A stretch of DNA of 9,964 bases, from positions 1 to 9,964 of the forward strand of contig JBPCOB010000224.1 in NCBI GenBank assembly GCA_051000715.1, written 5' to 3'. The position numbers were made by a program, and so were the translations under genes. The DNA is from JBPCOB01 sp051000715. GTDB lineage: Bacteria; Actinomycetota; Actinomycetes; JALYNC01. Below, piece by piece: positions 1-8,060 of the stretch (its first letter is position 1; every line of letters begins with the position of its first letter). A model generated the notes under the pieces. It saw only the letters and a list, made by a program, of their open reading frames with translations, did not search any database and was not told where the DNA came from.

Positions 1-673
1 GCGTCGCGATGCCTCCGGCGGTGAACAGCACGACCGGCAGCTTGCCCGCAGCAGCGACCTCGCGGACCAGGTCGTACGGCGCCTGCAGCTCCCTGGCGGC
101 GACGTACAGCTCGTCCTGGCTCATCGACGTCAGCCTTGCGATCTGCCCCCTGACCGCGCGCATGTGCAAGGTGGCGTTGGAGACGTCACCGGTGCCGGCC
201 TCGCCCTTGGAGCGGATCATCGCCGCCCCCTCGGTGATCCGCCGCAACGCCTCGCCGAGGTTGGTGGCGCCGCACACGAACGGCACCGTGAACGCCCATT
301 TGTCGATGTGGTGCGCGTAGTCGGCGGGGGTGAGCACCTCGGACTCGTCGACGTAGTCGACACCGAGCGACTGCAGGACTTGCGCCTCGACGAAGTGGCC
401 GATCCGGGCCTTGGCCATCACCGGGATCGACACCGCGGCGACGATGCCGTCGATCATGTCCGGGTCGCTCATCCGGGCCACCCCGCCCTGGGCCCGGATG
501 TCGGCCGGCACCCGCTCCAGCGCCATCACGGCGACCGCGCCGGCGTCCTCGGCGATCCGCGCCTGCTCCGGCGTGACCACGTCCATGATCACGCCGCCCT
601 TGAGCATCTCGGCCATGCCGCGCTTGACCCGCGCGGTGCCGGTGGCCGCCGTAGTCTCCGGGTTGCTGGACAC
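1..673 (-). CDS. pdxS: Pyridoxal 5'-phosphate synthase lyase subunit PdxS (partial, 3' end outside window)
   Basis: This is the synthase subunit of the DXP-independent vitamin B6 pathway. With the glutaminase PdxT it makes pyridoxal 5'-phosphate from ribose 5-phosphate, glyceraldehyde 3-phosphate and ammonia in the cytosol. About 224 codons are present out of roughly 300, so the C-terminal quarter lies beyond the left edge. Family hallmarks in order are TARVKRGMAEMLKGGVIMDVV near the N-terminus, ALERVPADIRAQGGVARM, the lysine-bearing VMAKARIGHFVEA, DYVDESEVLTPAD, the second-lysine segment IRSKGEAGTG, and LFTAGGIAT at the edge. The frame is continuous. I chose the GTG at 673 because AAGGG sits 7 nt upstream. 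An in-frame ATG at 718 would add 15 residues and lacks such a site. pdxT is expected just outside the window, which I infer from usual gene order. Confidence 0.97.
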   Translation of the reverse strand, partial: MSSNPETTAATGTARVKRGMAEMLKGGVIMDVVTPEQARIAEDAGAVAVMALERVPADIRAQGGVARMSDPDMIDGIVAAVSIPVMAKARIGHFVEAQVLQSLGVDYVDESEVLTPADYAHHIDKWAFTVPFVCGATNLGEALRRITEGAAMIRSKGEAGTGDVSNATLHMRAVRGQIARLTSMSQDELYVAARELQAPYDLVREVAAAGKLPVVLFTAGGIAT

Positions 674-790
674 GATCAATCCCTTCAGGTGCTGTACGTC
701 GGAGCTCCATGGTGACATGTTCACGTAACCCTGGACCACAGCTTCAGCGCCGTCGACGAGCACCCAGGCATCGGCTCAGGACTCAGGCGC

Positions 791-808
791 AGCCCCCGAT
801 CCGGGGCT
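791..808 (-). terminator. Possible terminator hairpin after the YiiM-like MOSC gene
   Basis: A 6-bp perfect stem (AGCCCC/GGGGCT) with a 6-nt loop lies about 70 nt beyond the stop of the minus-strand MOSC gene. It is in the 204-bp gap before pdxS. No T-run follows it, so intrinsic termination is only a possibility. The rest of the gap shows no convincing promoter for pdxS by eye. Confidence 0.25.
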
Positions 809-877
809 TGACGCTGCGCTCGGGCCCGTCGGGAAGACGACCGTCAACCGGTGACGATCCCCGGGCGGTGAGGCGGG

Positions 878-1435
878 TCAGACTCGGTCGAGCTCGATAT
901 GCGGCTGAGCCGGCAGCTCGACGCGTACGCGGTCATGAGGGCGAACGGGTCCACCGGCGACGACGACGCCCATGATCCCGGCCTTGCGGATCAGGCGCCC
1001 GTCCTCGTCGCGGTCAAGGACAGCCTTCATCAGCCCTGGGTGGAAGTCGTCCAGCTGATAACAGGGGTTGCGCAGCCCGGTCACCTCGACGATTGCGTAC
1101 GCACCGAGGTGTAGCCGGGTGCCGCGCGGCAGGCCGAGGAGGTCGAGGCCGCGGGTTGTGACGTTCTCGCCCATCTGCCCAGGTGCGACCTCGAAGCCGC
1201 GATCCCGCAGCTCGTCGTGGAGTTCGGCATGAATGAGGTGAACCTGCCGGAGGTTCGGCGAAGTCGGGTCGGCCCGAACTCGGGAGCGATGCTGCACGGT
1301 CACCCCGGCATGCGCATCGTTGTGCACCCCGACACCGACGACGAGCTCGATGCTGTTCTCATTCGGCTTGCTGAACTCGTGCACACCGCTACGGCTGACC
1401 GCGACGACTTCCCCAGCGTCCCCCTGCCGATCCAC
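878..1435 (-). CDS. MOSC domain-containing protein, YiiM-like
   Basis: This is a 185-residue protein consisting of essentially one MOSC (molybdenum cofactor sulfurase C-terminal) beta-barrel domain. The N-terminal strand GEVVAVSRSGVHEFSKPN (about residues 8-25) is typical of the YiiM-like branch. The conserved core cysteine is Cys125, in VTGLRNPCYQLDDFHPGLM, the usual position for the metal or sulfur-carrying cysteine in MOSC proteins. GQMGENVTTRGLDL (about 86-99) is another family block. MOSC proteins are linked to molybdenum cofactor chemistry or metal-sulfur transfer; the substrate cannot be read here. The start is GTG at 1435, with no strong ribosome site, but it fits the family N-terminus. 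It is divergent from a second MOSC gene 143 bp away, so the two may share a control region. Confidence 0.9.
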   Translation of the reverse strand: MDRQGDAGEVVAVSRSGVHEFSKPNENSIELVVGVGVHNDAHAGVTVQHRSRVRADPTSPNLRQVHLIHAELHDELRDRGFEVAPGQMGENVTTRGLDLLGLPRGTRLHLGAYAIVEVTGLRNPCYQLDDFHPGLMKAVLDRDEDGRLIRKAGIMGVVVAGGPVRPHDRVRVELPAQPHIELDRV

Positions 1436-1578
1436 CCGGACATCGTGGCAGAGCCAGCGTCGGCAACCGATCGGGCTACGGGCTCCTCGTCTACGGGGTT
1501 AAGGGATGATGCCCTGGTGACGAGCTCGGCGCCGTGAGCCTACTCGCAGGACAAGCGCTCCCGGCACCAGGCGGCGGC

Positions 1579-2301
1579 ATGGTCGTCGGCACGGTCAGCC
1601 TGCTGTGCCGCTTCCCGGTGAAGTCCACCGCCGGCGAGTCCTTGTCCTCCGCGGCGGTCGGCGACCGGGGGCTGTCGCACGACCGGGAGTGGGCCGTTTA
1701 CACCGCCGACGGCGGGATCGCCAGCGGCAAGACCACCCGCCGATTCCGCAAGGTCGCCGGCCTGATGAGCTGGCGGTCCACGGTGGCCCCAGCGGACGCG
1801 TTCGGCGCCGAGCTGCCCGCGCTGCACAGCCCCGACGGCCTCACCTACCCGGTCGACGAACCGGCAGCGGCGGAAGCCCTCGGTCGAGCGTTCGGCCAGC
1901 CGCTGACGCTACGGCGGGAGACGACGGTCCGCCACCACGACGAGTGCGGTGTGCACCTGGTCACCACCTCCTCGATCCGCCGCGTCGAGCAGCTGGTCGG
2001 CGGCCGGGTCGACACCCGGCGGCTGCGGGCGAACATCGTCCTGGACACCGGGGGCATCGGCTTCGAAGAGGACGCGTGGATCGACGGCGATCTCGCCCTC
2101 GGCGCCGAGGTCGTGCTGCGGCTTGGGCCGGGCATGCCGCGCTGCGTCATGGTCGACCAGTCGCAGGCCGGCGTCCCCGCCGAGCCGCCGGTGTTGAGAG
2201 CCCTGGGACGCACCCACGACGTGCTGCTCGGCCTGCAAGCACACGTCATCCGCACCGGCACGATCTCGATCGGCGACCCGGCCCGACTCACGCTCCGCTG
2301 A
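1579..2301 (+). CDS. MOSC domain-containing protein with MOSC N-terminal beta-barrel (YcbX/mARC-like)
   Basis: This is a 240-residue protein with the two-domain YcbX/mARC layout. The N-terminal MOSC_N barrel shows RFPVKSTAGESL (about residues 11-22) and GDRGLSHDREWAV (about 28-40). The C-terminal MOSC domain has RLRANIVLDT and the conserved cysteine motif GMPRCVMVDQ with Cys189, which ligates molybdenum in mARC relatives. No 2Fe-2S ferredoxin domain follows, unlike full-length YcbX. A partner reductase would therefore be separate if it is an active N-hydroxyl reductase; this is inference. I prefer ATG 1579, which has AGG 7 nt upstream and an N-terminus (GTVSLLCRFPVKS) in family register. A GTG at 1534 would add 15 residues. 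It ends 123 bp from the convergent LemA-like gene, with no convincing terminator seen between them. Confidence 0.88.
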   Translation: MVVGTVSLLCRFPVKSTAGESLSSAAVGDRGLSHDREWAVYTADGGIASGKTTRRFRKVAGLMSWRSTVAPADAFGAELPALHSPDGLTYPVDEPAAAEALGRAFGQPLTLRRETTVRHHDECGVHLVTTSSIRRVEQLVGGRVDTRRLRANIVLDTGGIGFEEDAWIDGDLALGAEVVLRLGPGMPRCVMVDQSQAGVPAEPPVLRALGRTHDVLLGLQAHVIRTGTISIGDPARLTLR

Positions 2302-2424
2302 CCGATCCCTGGTGGCAACGCCTCGGACTCCTGGCGACACCGGAGACCACCGCGCACGGCTGCCACGTCACACCACCGCGAGACACCGCCGTCGGCCTGC
2401 CTGGGTCACCCCGTGGGCGAGCCC

Positions 2425-2964
2425 TCAGCTTGCGGTAGCGGCGACCACGGCGGTGTCGTCGATCTCGAAGTACGCCGGCAGCGGCGCGTGACCAGCCAGG
2501 CGCAGCCAGCGGCAGATCCGGCGGGACCGGAACGCGCGGGTGTCACGCACCGCGTCGTTGTAGAAGCGCCGCGCCAGCACCACCCGGGTCGAGGCGGCCT
2601 CCAGCTCGGCGAGCAACCGGGCCGGCTCGGCCTCGACCGGTGGAGTCGACGACAGCTCGTCGAACACGGCGTGCAGCGCGCGGCTCAGGTCGTTCTCCGC
2701 CGCTTCGCGCTCCTCGTGGCCGACGACCCGGGCCGCGGCGGCGGTCGCCGCAAGGGCTGGCCCGTCGACGCCGAGCCGGAGCGGCGCCGCGACGGCGTAC
2801 GCCGCGAGCTCCCCGGCGGCGGCGGCCCGCCGTACCAGCTGCGCATCCAGCGAGGCACGGGCCGCCTCCACCCGGCCGTGCAGCCGGTCCAGCCGGCCGG
2901 CGAGCCAGGTCAGGTAGCTCGCCAAGACCGCCACCACCGTGACGACCGTGACGACCAGCCACAC
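2425..2964 (-). CDS. LemA-like single-pass membrane protein
   Basis: This is a 179-residue protein of unknown biochemical role. One hydrophobic segment spans about residues 2-22, followed by long alanine/arginine-rich helices with coiled-coil character. LemA-family features are RLHGRVEAARASLDAQL (about 27-43), AENDLSRALHAVFDEL (89-104), the hallmark ARRFYNDAVRD (131-141) and a C-terminal YFEID (165-169). It lacks the usual NLV segment after the first helix, so it is a divergent member. The start is GTG 2964, only 10 nt after the pimA stop. There is no clear Shine-Dalgarno site, which suggests it is translated in the wake of pimA as the last gene of the PIM operon. At about this place M. tuberculosis has a NUDIX protein instead. 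A role in the envelope is inferred only from its position. Confidence 0.8.
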   Translation of the reverse strand: MWLVVTVVTVVAVLASYLTWLAGRLDRLHGRVEAARASLDAQLVRRAAAAGELAAYAVAAPLRLGVDGPALAATAAAARVVGHEEREAAENDLSRALHAVFDELSSTPPVEAEPARLLAELEAASTRVVLARRFYNDAVRDTRAFRSRRICRWLRLAGHAPLPAYFEIDDTAVVAATAS

Positions 2965-2974
2965 GAGGAGAAGA

Positions 2975-4138
2975 CTAGCGAGCCGGTGTGCCGTGGAGCG
3001 CCGGGTCGGCCGGTTCTATCCCCACACCTGCCGGTACGCCGGTCAGCACCGTCTCGTAGACCTGCACCACCTGCCGAGCCACCGCGGCCCAGTCGTAGGC
3101 CCGCACCAGCGAGCGCCCGGCTGCCGCCAGCTCGCGCCGCGCCGGCTGATCGGCGAGCAGCGCGTCCAGCGCCAGCGCCAGCGCCGGCGCGTCCCCCGGG
3201 GGGCAGAGCCGACCGGCCCGTCCGTCGGCGAGAACCGGCCGGAAGGCGGCCAGGTCGCTCGCCACGATCGGCGTACCGGCCGCCATCGCCTCGAGCAGCA
3301 CGATGCCGAAGCTCTCGCCGCCCAGGTTGGGCGCGGCGTAGACGTCGACGGAGTGGAAGAACCGGGCCTTGTCCGCCTCGCTGACCTGACCGAGCACGAC
3401 GACCCGTCGGCGCAGGGCCGGTTCCAGCGCCCCCACCGCCGCCGCGTCGCCCGGGCCGGCGAGGAGCAACCGCACCCCCGGTCGTCGCGGCGCCAACCGG
3501 GCGAAGGCGTCGAGCAGCACGTCCAGGCCCTTGCGGGGTTCGTCCAGGCGCCCGAGAAAGCCCACGGCCTGGTCCATGCCGGGCCAGCCGGGAAAGGGAT
3601 CGCCGTCGCCGAATGCGGCGACGTCCACGCCGTTGGGGATCACAACCGCGTCGCCGCCAAGATGCTCGACGATCGTCTTGCGGGCGGCGGCCGACACGGC
3701 GATCCGGCCCTGGATCTTCTCCATCTGAGGCTGCAGCGCCGGCTGCAAGGTGGCCAGGATCCACGATCGGGGGTTCGCCGCGTGGAACGTGGCCACGATC
3801 GGCCCGCGGGCGTTCATACAGGCGAGCAGCGACAGGCTGGGCGCCTCTGGCGAGTGCACGTGCAGTACGTCGAACCGACCGTCGCGCAGCCACCGGCGTA
3901 CCCGCGCCGCCGACATCGGACTGAACGCGAGTCGAGCGATCGACCCGTTGAACGGCACCGCAAGCGCTCCCCCGGCCGACACGACGTACGCCGGCAGCTG
4001 TGCGGCCGGGTCGTCGACCGGCGTCATGACCGACACCTGGTGACCCACTCGCAGCAGCGCCTCGGACAGGTCGCGGACGTGCGCCATGACACCCCCGGGG
4101 ACGTCCCAGGGGTAAGGGCAGACCAGCCCGACTTTCAT
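2975..4138 (-). CDS. pimA: Phosphatidylinositol alpha-mannosyltransferase PimA
   Basis: This GT-B fold, GT4-family glycosyltransferase transfers mannose from GDP-mannose to the 2-position of phosphatidyl-myo-inositol at the inner face of the plasma membrane. That is the first step of PIM synthesis. It is 387 residues, close to mycobacterial PimA. The N-terminal domain opens MKVGLVCPYPWDVPGGV, with the acceptor-site glycines at 15-16. His119 lies in VATFHAA, Arg197 in GRLDEPRKG with Lys203, and Glu275 in NLGGESFGIVLLEAMAAG. These match mycobacterial His118, Arg196, Lys202 and Glu274 with a shift of one. ATG 4138 is used because it overlaps the upstream PatA stop as ATGA and matches the family N-terminus; a longer in-frame extension runs through PatA coding sequence and is rejected. 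Confidence 0.96.
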   Translation of the reverse strand: MKVGLVCPYPWDVPGGVMAHVRDLSEALLRVGHQVSVMTPVDDPAAQLPAYVVSAGGALAVPFNGSIARLAFSPMSAARVRRWLRDGRFDVLHVHSPEAPSLSLLACMNARGPIVATFHAANPRSWILATLQPALQPQMEKIQGRIAVSAAARKTIVEHLGGDAVVIPNGVDVAAFGDGDPFPGWPGMDQAVGFLGRLDEPRKGLDVLLDAFARLAPRRPGVRLLLAGPGDAAAVGALEPALRRRVVVLGQVSEADKARFFHSVDVYAAPNLGGESFGIVLLEAMAAGTPIVASDLAAFRPVLADGRAGRLCPPGDAPALALALDALLADQPARRELAAAGRSLVRAYDWAAVARQVVQVYETVLTGVPAGVGIEPADPALHGTPAR

Positions 4139-5064
4139 CGAGGCACCGCGACCGGCGGCTGCGCGGACTCCAGGTCGGCGACCCATACCGGTTGCAGCAT
4201 GTGCCAGTCGGTGGGGTGGGCCGCGATGCCTTCGGCGAAGACGTCCGCGACTGCCTGCGTCATCGCGGCGATCTTCTCCCTGCGTGAGCCGGTCGCCGGC
4301 GGGCGAACCGCCGGGTGGATGCGGCCGCGCCAGCCGGGTGGTTCCCCGGGACCGGGATACCACAGCGTCACCGGCAGCAGTGGAGCGCCGGTCGACAGGG
4401 CCAGCGCCGCCGGGCCAGCGGGGAACCGGGCCGGCTGTCCGAAGAAGTCCACCTCCACGCCGCTGCTCGTCAGGTCGCGGTCGGCCACTAGGCAGAGCAT
4501 CGCGCCGGCACGCAGCCGCCGCAGCAGCTCGGCGAAGGTGTTGCTCGGCCCGCCGGTCAGCGGCACCACGTCCATGCCGATCGAGCGCCGGAAGTCGACG
4601 AAGGCGTCGAAGAGCGCCTCCGGCTCCAGCCGCTCCACGACCGTCGTGAAAGGCATTCCGGTGTAGACCGCCCAGGCCCCGGCGCAGTCCCAGTTGCCCA
4701 TGTGCGGCAGCGCGGCCACCACGCCACGGCCGGCGGCGGCGGCGGCGCGGAGCACGTGGCCGTCATCCATCACGGTCTGCTCGACGACGGTCGTGCGCGC
4801 CAGCGTGGGCAGCCGGAAGACCTCGGCCCAGTACCGCAGATAGGAACGCAGGGAGCCTCGGGTGGTCGCCGCCAGTTCCGCCGAGGTGGCCGACTGGCCG
4901 AGGACCCGGCGCAGGTTCGCCTCGAGCCGGCGTACGCCCGCGCCGTGGTGCCGCCAGACCAGCTCGGCCGCCCCGGCGCACAGCCCCCGCACCACCCGCT
5001 CGGGCAGCAGCCGGACCACCCGCCAGCCGAGCAGGTACGCCGTCGCGGCGAGCCGCTCTCTCAC
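4135..5064 (-). CDS. Phosphatidylinositol mannoside acyltransferase (PatA-type)
   Basis: This membrane-associated acyltransferase of the HtrB/lysophospholipid acyltransferase superfamily is expected to move an acyl chain from acyl-CoA to the 6-position of the mannose on PIM1 or PIM2. It is 309 residues, close to mycobacterial PatA (Rv2611c). The catalytic HX4D motif is in ALPHMGNWDCAG, with His121 and Asp126. A second conserved stretch, VADRDLTSSGVEVDFFGQPARFPAG, contains Glu204 in the region of the catalytic glutamate of mycobacterial PatA. DWHMLQPVW near the C-terminus is also typical. The start is GTG 5064, which overlaps the pgsA stop as GTGA, with GGAGG 10 nt upstream. Its own stop overlaps the pimA start as ATGA. 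This arrangement strongly suggests coupled translation of pgsA, PatA and pimA. Confidence 0.95.
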   Translation of the reverse strand: MRERLAATAYLLGWRVVRLLPERVVRGLCAGAAELVWRHHGAGVRRLEANLRRVLGQSATSAELAATTRGSLRSYLRYWAEVFRLPTLARTTVVEQTVMDDGHVLRAAAAAGRGVVAALPHMGNWDCAGAWAVYTGMPFTTVVERLEPEALFDAFVDFRRSIGMDVVPLTGGPSNTFAELLRRLRAGAMLCLVADRDLTSSGVEVDFFGQPARFPAGPAALALSTGAPLLPVTLWYPGPGEPPGWRGRIHPAVRPPATGSRREKIAAMTQAVADVFAEGIAAHPTDWHMLQPVWVADLESAQPPVAVPR

Positions 5065-5678
5065 CGGCCCGGCACCTCCGCGAGGCTCTGCCGGCGTACC
5101 GCTGCCAGCCGCTGGGCCACCGTGACGGCGGTCGCCGCAGCGAGCACCCACAACGCGCCGGCGCGCAGCACGGGCAGGTCGAACAGCCCGGAGAGCCCGG
5201 TGGCGACCAGAATGGTGATCAGGCGCTCCGAACGCTCCGCGATCCCGACGTCACACCGCAGCCCCAGCCCCTCCGCCCGAGCCTTGATGTACGACGTGAG
5301 CGCGCCGGCGACCAGGCACCACAGCGCGACGGCGGCGAGCAAGAGGTCGTCTCCGCGGCCGGCGTACCAGAGGAGCAGGCCGCCGAAGACGGCGGCGTCG
5401 CCGACCCGGTCGAGGGTCGAGTCCAGAAACGCGCCCCACCGACTGCCCCCGCCGCGGGCCCGCGCCACCGCGCCGTCGACCATGTCGGAGAAGACGAAGC
5501 AGGTGATGAAGATCGTCCCCCAGAAGAACGACCCGCGCGGGTAGAAGGCCAGCGCACCGACCGACACGCCGAGCGTCCCGACGACGGTGACGGTGTCGGG
5601 GCTCACGCCGAGCCGGTCGAGCGCGGAGCCGACCGGCGCGAGTGCGCGCGCGATCGGCGCGCGCACGACGTTGAGCAA
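5061..5678 (-). CDS. pgsA: Phosphatidylinositol phosphate synthase (CDP-alcohol phosphatidyltransferase)
   Basis: This integral membrane enzyme condenses CDP-diacylglycerol with inositol 1-phosphate to phosphatidylinositol phosphate, the precursor of PIMs. It is 205 residues with several hydrophobic helices. The CDP-alcohol signature DxxDGxxAR...GxxxDxxxD is complete in DMVDGAVAR and GAFLDSTLD (Asp65, Asp68, Gly69, Arg73, Gly82, Asp86, Asp90). SYIKARAEGLG (129-139) fits the inositol phosphate site region. The start is uncertain. I chose TTG 5678 because it gives MLNVVRAPIARALAP, in register with streptomycete homologues as I recall them, and GGAAGG lies just upstream, though unusually close (3 nt). 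GTG 5666 is the alternative. The frame stays open far upstream, but I see no ATG, GTG or TTG close enough to fit the family length. Confidence 0.93.
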   Translation of the reverse strand: MLNVVRAPIARALAPVGSALDRLGVSPDTVTVVGTLGVSVGALAFYPRGSFFWGTIFITCFVFSDMVDGAVARARGGGSRWGAFLDSTLDRVGDAAVFGGLLLWYAGRGDDLLLAAVALWCLVAGALTSYIKARAEGLGLRCDVGIAERSERLITILVATGLSGLFDLPVLRAGALWVLAAATAVTVAQRLAAVRRQSLAEVPGR

Positions 5679-5690
5679 TGACCTTCCGTT

Positions 5691-5720
5691 CTGCTGCGGC
5701 CCGTACTGCTGCGGCCCGAA
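5691..5720. repeat. Two tandem 15-bp copies upstream of pgsA
   Basis: Two adjacent 15-bp units, CTGCTGCGGCCCGTA and CTGCTGCGGCCCGAA, differ at one base. They lie 13 nt upstream of the chosen pgsA start, in the divergent gap with fusA2. They could be part of a control region. If pgsA starts further upstream, they would encode a GPQQ repeat. I cannot tell which from the sequence. Confidence 0.85.
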
Positions 5721-5843
5721 GGTCTCGCACTCTACGTGCGCCGGCGTCCCGCCTGGGCGCCGCGCGCACGCCGACAGGCTCTTGTCCGGATCCACTTCCC
5801 TGGTGGAGAGTCGCGGGACGGTACGCGGAGGAGGCGGTTGGAC

Positions 5844-7994
5844 ATGGCGGACAAGGCGGCAGGGACCGGGGCCGGCACCGGCAGGGCACCGGTGGCTGAG
5901 CAGCCGGCCACGGTACGCAACGTGGTGCTGGTCGGCCATTCTGGGGCGGGCAAGACGACGCTGGCGGAGGCGTTGCTGGCCACCACCGGGACGATCCCGC
6001 GGGCGGGTCGGGTCGAGGACGGGACCACCGTCACCGACTACGACGAGGCGGAGGTCCGCCAGCAGCGGTCGGTCTCGCTCGCCCTCGCTCCGTTCCTGCA
6101 CAACGGCATCAAGGTCAACCTGCTGGACACGCCGGGGTACGCCGACTTCGTCGGTGACCTGCGAGCCGGTCTGCGGGCGGGGGACGCGGCGCTGTTCGTG
6201 GTATCGGCGGCGGACAACATCGACGGCGCCACCTCACTGCTGTGGGAGGAGTGCGCGGCCGTCGGAATGCCGCGGGCCGTTGTGATCACCAAGCTGGACT
6301 CCCCGCGGGCGGACTTCGAAGCGACCGTGGCGGCCTGCCAGAGCGCCTTCGGGGACGGCGTCATGCCGCTCTACCTCCCGATGCACACCGACGGCGGCGT
6401 CGGTGGGCTGATCGGGCTGCTCAGCTCGCGGGTTTTCGACTACTCCTCCGGTCACCGGGTGGAGACCGACCCCGACCCTGAGCATCTGCCGTTGATCGCG
6501 GACGCCCGCAACGCCCTGATCGAGGGAATCATCGCCGAGAGCGAGGACGAGTCGCTCATGGACCGCTACCTGTCCGGTGAGGAGCTCGACACCAAGGTGC
6601 TCATCGACGACCTCGAGACGGCGGTCGCCCGCGGCTCGTTCTTCCCGGTGCTGGCGGCCGCCGCCCCCTCCGGCCTGGGCACCGCCGAGGTGCTGGAGGT
6701 GCTGACCAGCGCCTTTCCTTCGCCACTGGAGCACGAGCTGCCGGCGGTCTCCCGCCCCGACGGCCGGCCGCACGACCCGCTGATCTGCGACCCGGACGGC
6801 CCGCTGGTGGCCGAGGTCGTCAAGACGACCACCGATCCCTACGTCGGTCGGATCAGCCTGATCCGGGTCTTCACCGGCACTTTGAGGCCGGACACCGTCG
6901 TGCACGTCTCGGGGCACGGCCTGGCCGACCGCGGTCACGCCGACCACGACGTCGACGAGCGGGTGGGCACGCTGTCGTCACCGTTGGGCAAGCACCAGCG
7001 GCCGGTGCCGCAATGCGTCGCCGGAGACATGGTCGCGATCGCCAAGCTCGGCCGCGCGGAGACCGGTGACACCCTCTCCGACAAGGACAACCCGCTGCTG
7101 GTCGAGGCCTGGCAGATGCCCGAGCCGTTGCTCCCGGTGGCGATCCGGGCCAAGTCCAAGGCTGATGAGGACAAGCTGGGCTCCGGGCTCGCCCGGTTGG
7201 TCGCGGAGGATCCGACGCTGCGGCTGGAGAACAACCAGGAGACCGGCCAGCTGGTTTTGTGGTGCATGGGCGAGGCGCACGCCGACGTACTGCTCGACCG
7301 GCTCAAGTCCAAGTACGGGGTCGAGGTGGAGACCGTTGCCCTACGGGTTCCGCTGCGCGAGACCTTCGGCGCCAAGGCGGCCGGCAAGGGCCGGCACGTG
7401 AAGCAGTCCGGCGGGCATGGCCAGTACGCCATCTGCGACGTGGAGGTCGAGCCGCTGGAGTCCGGCGGCGGCTTCGAGTTCATCGACAAGGTGGTGGGCG
7501 GCGCCGTACCACGGCAGTTCATCCCCTCGGTGGAGAAGGGCGTGCGCACCCAGATGGAACGTGGTGTGGGCGCCGGCTATCCGGTGGTCGACCTGCGGGT
7601 GACGCTCTTCGACGGCAAGGCGCACAGTGTCGACTCCTCGGACATGGCCTTCCAGATCGCCGGTGGGCTGGCGCTGCGGGACGCCGCCAAGGCGGCGTCG
7701 GTGCTGCTGCTGGAGCCGGTGCTGGAGCTGTCGGTACTAGTGGCGGACGAGTACGTCGGCGCGGTGATGAGCGACCTGTCCGGCCGGCGGGGTCGGGTGT
7801 CGGGCACCGAGCCGGTCGGCTCCGGCCGGACGCTGGTCAAGGCCGAAGCGCCGGAGACGGAGGTGGTGCGGTACGCGATCGACCTGCGCTCGATCTCGCA
7901 CGGGACCGGCTCGTTCTCGCGGCGCTACTTGCGGCACGAGCCGATGCCCAACCACATCGCGAGCAAGGTTCTCGCCGGGGCCGCCGGCGGGTGA
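5844..7994 (+). CDS. fusA2: Elongation factor G-like protein EF-G2 (FusA2 type)
   Basis: This is a 716-residue translational GTPase paralogue matching M. tuberculosis FusA2 in length and N-terminal pattern. The P-loop is GHSGAGKT (31-38), G3 is DTPGYADF (95-102), and G4 is TKLD (149-152) instead of NKMD. Domain IV has KQSGGHGQYAICDVEVEPL and VDSSDMAFQIAGGLALRDA. Domain V has EYVGAVMSDLSGRRGRVSG. Switch I reads RQQRSVSL (72-79), so the threonine of the canonical RGIT motif is replaced by serine. EF-G2 proteins are cytosolic and their role is unclear; the mycobacterial relative is reported to bind guanine nucleotides without normal ribosome-stimulated hydrolysis (from memory). ATG 5844 has GGAGGAGG 9 nt upstream. 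It is divergent from pgsA. An N-terminal tail of about 22 alanine/glycine-rich residues precedes the G domain. Confidence 0.96.
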   Translation: MADKAAGTGAGTGRAPVAEQPATVRNVVLVGHSGAGKTTLAEALLATTGTIPRAGRVEDGTTVTDYDEAEVRQQRSVSLALAPFLHNGIKVNLLDTPGYADFVGDLRAGLRAGDAALFVVSAADNIDGATSLLWEECAAVGMPRAVVITKLDSPRADFEATVAACQSAFGDGVMPLYLPMHTDGGVGGLIGLLSSRVFDYSSGHRVETDPDPEHLPLIADARNALIEGIIAESEDESLMDRYLSGEELDTKVLIDDLETAVARGSFFPVLAAAAPSGLGTAEVLEVLTSAFPSPLEHELPAVSRPDGRPHDPLICDPDGPLVAEVVKTTTDPYVGRISLIRVFTGTLRPDTVVHVSGHGLADRGHADHDVDERVGTLSSPLGKHQRPVPQCVAGDMVAIAKLGRAETGDTLSDKDNPLLVEAWQMPEPLLPVAIRAKSKADEDKLGSGLARLVAEDPTLRLENNQETGQLVLWCMGEAHADVLLDRLKSKYGVEVETVALRVPLRETFGAKAAGKGRHVKQSGGHGQYAICDVEVEPLESGGGFEFIDKVVGGAVPRQFIPSVEKGVRTQMERGVGAGYPVVDLRVTLFDGKAHSVDSSDMAFQIAGGLALRDAAKAASVLLLEPVLELSVLVADEYVGAVMSDLSGRRGRVSGTEPVGSGRTLVKAEAPETEVVRYAIDLRSISHGTGSFSRRYLRHEPMPNHIASKVLAGAAGG

Positions 7995-8060
7995 CCCGGG
8001 CCTCCCGGCCGCGTAGGCCTGCCTGGCCGCACCCGCTCCTTCAAGCCCACGCGGCTTGGC

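Noticed and set aside
4139..4363. N-terminal extension of PimA to a start at 4363
   Set aside because: The extra 75 residues are read through PatA coding sequence in another frame and match nothing in PimA. The ATG at 4138 gives the family N-terminus.
2939..4666. A 575-codon open frame on the plus strand
   Set aside because: It lies antisense to pimA and PatA, both clear family matches with coupled starts. Its arginine-, glycine- and proline-rich translation looks like a GC-rich shadow frame with no recognisable domain.
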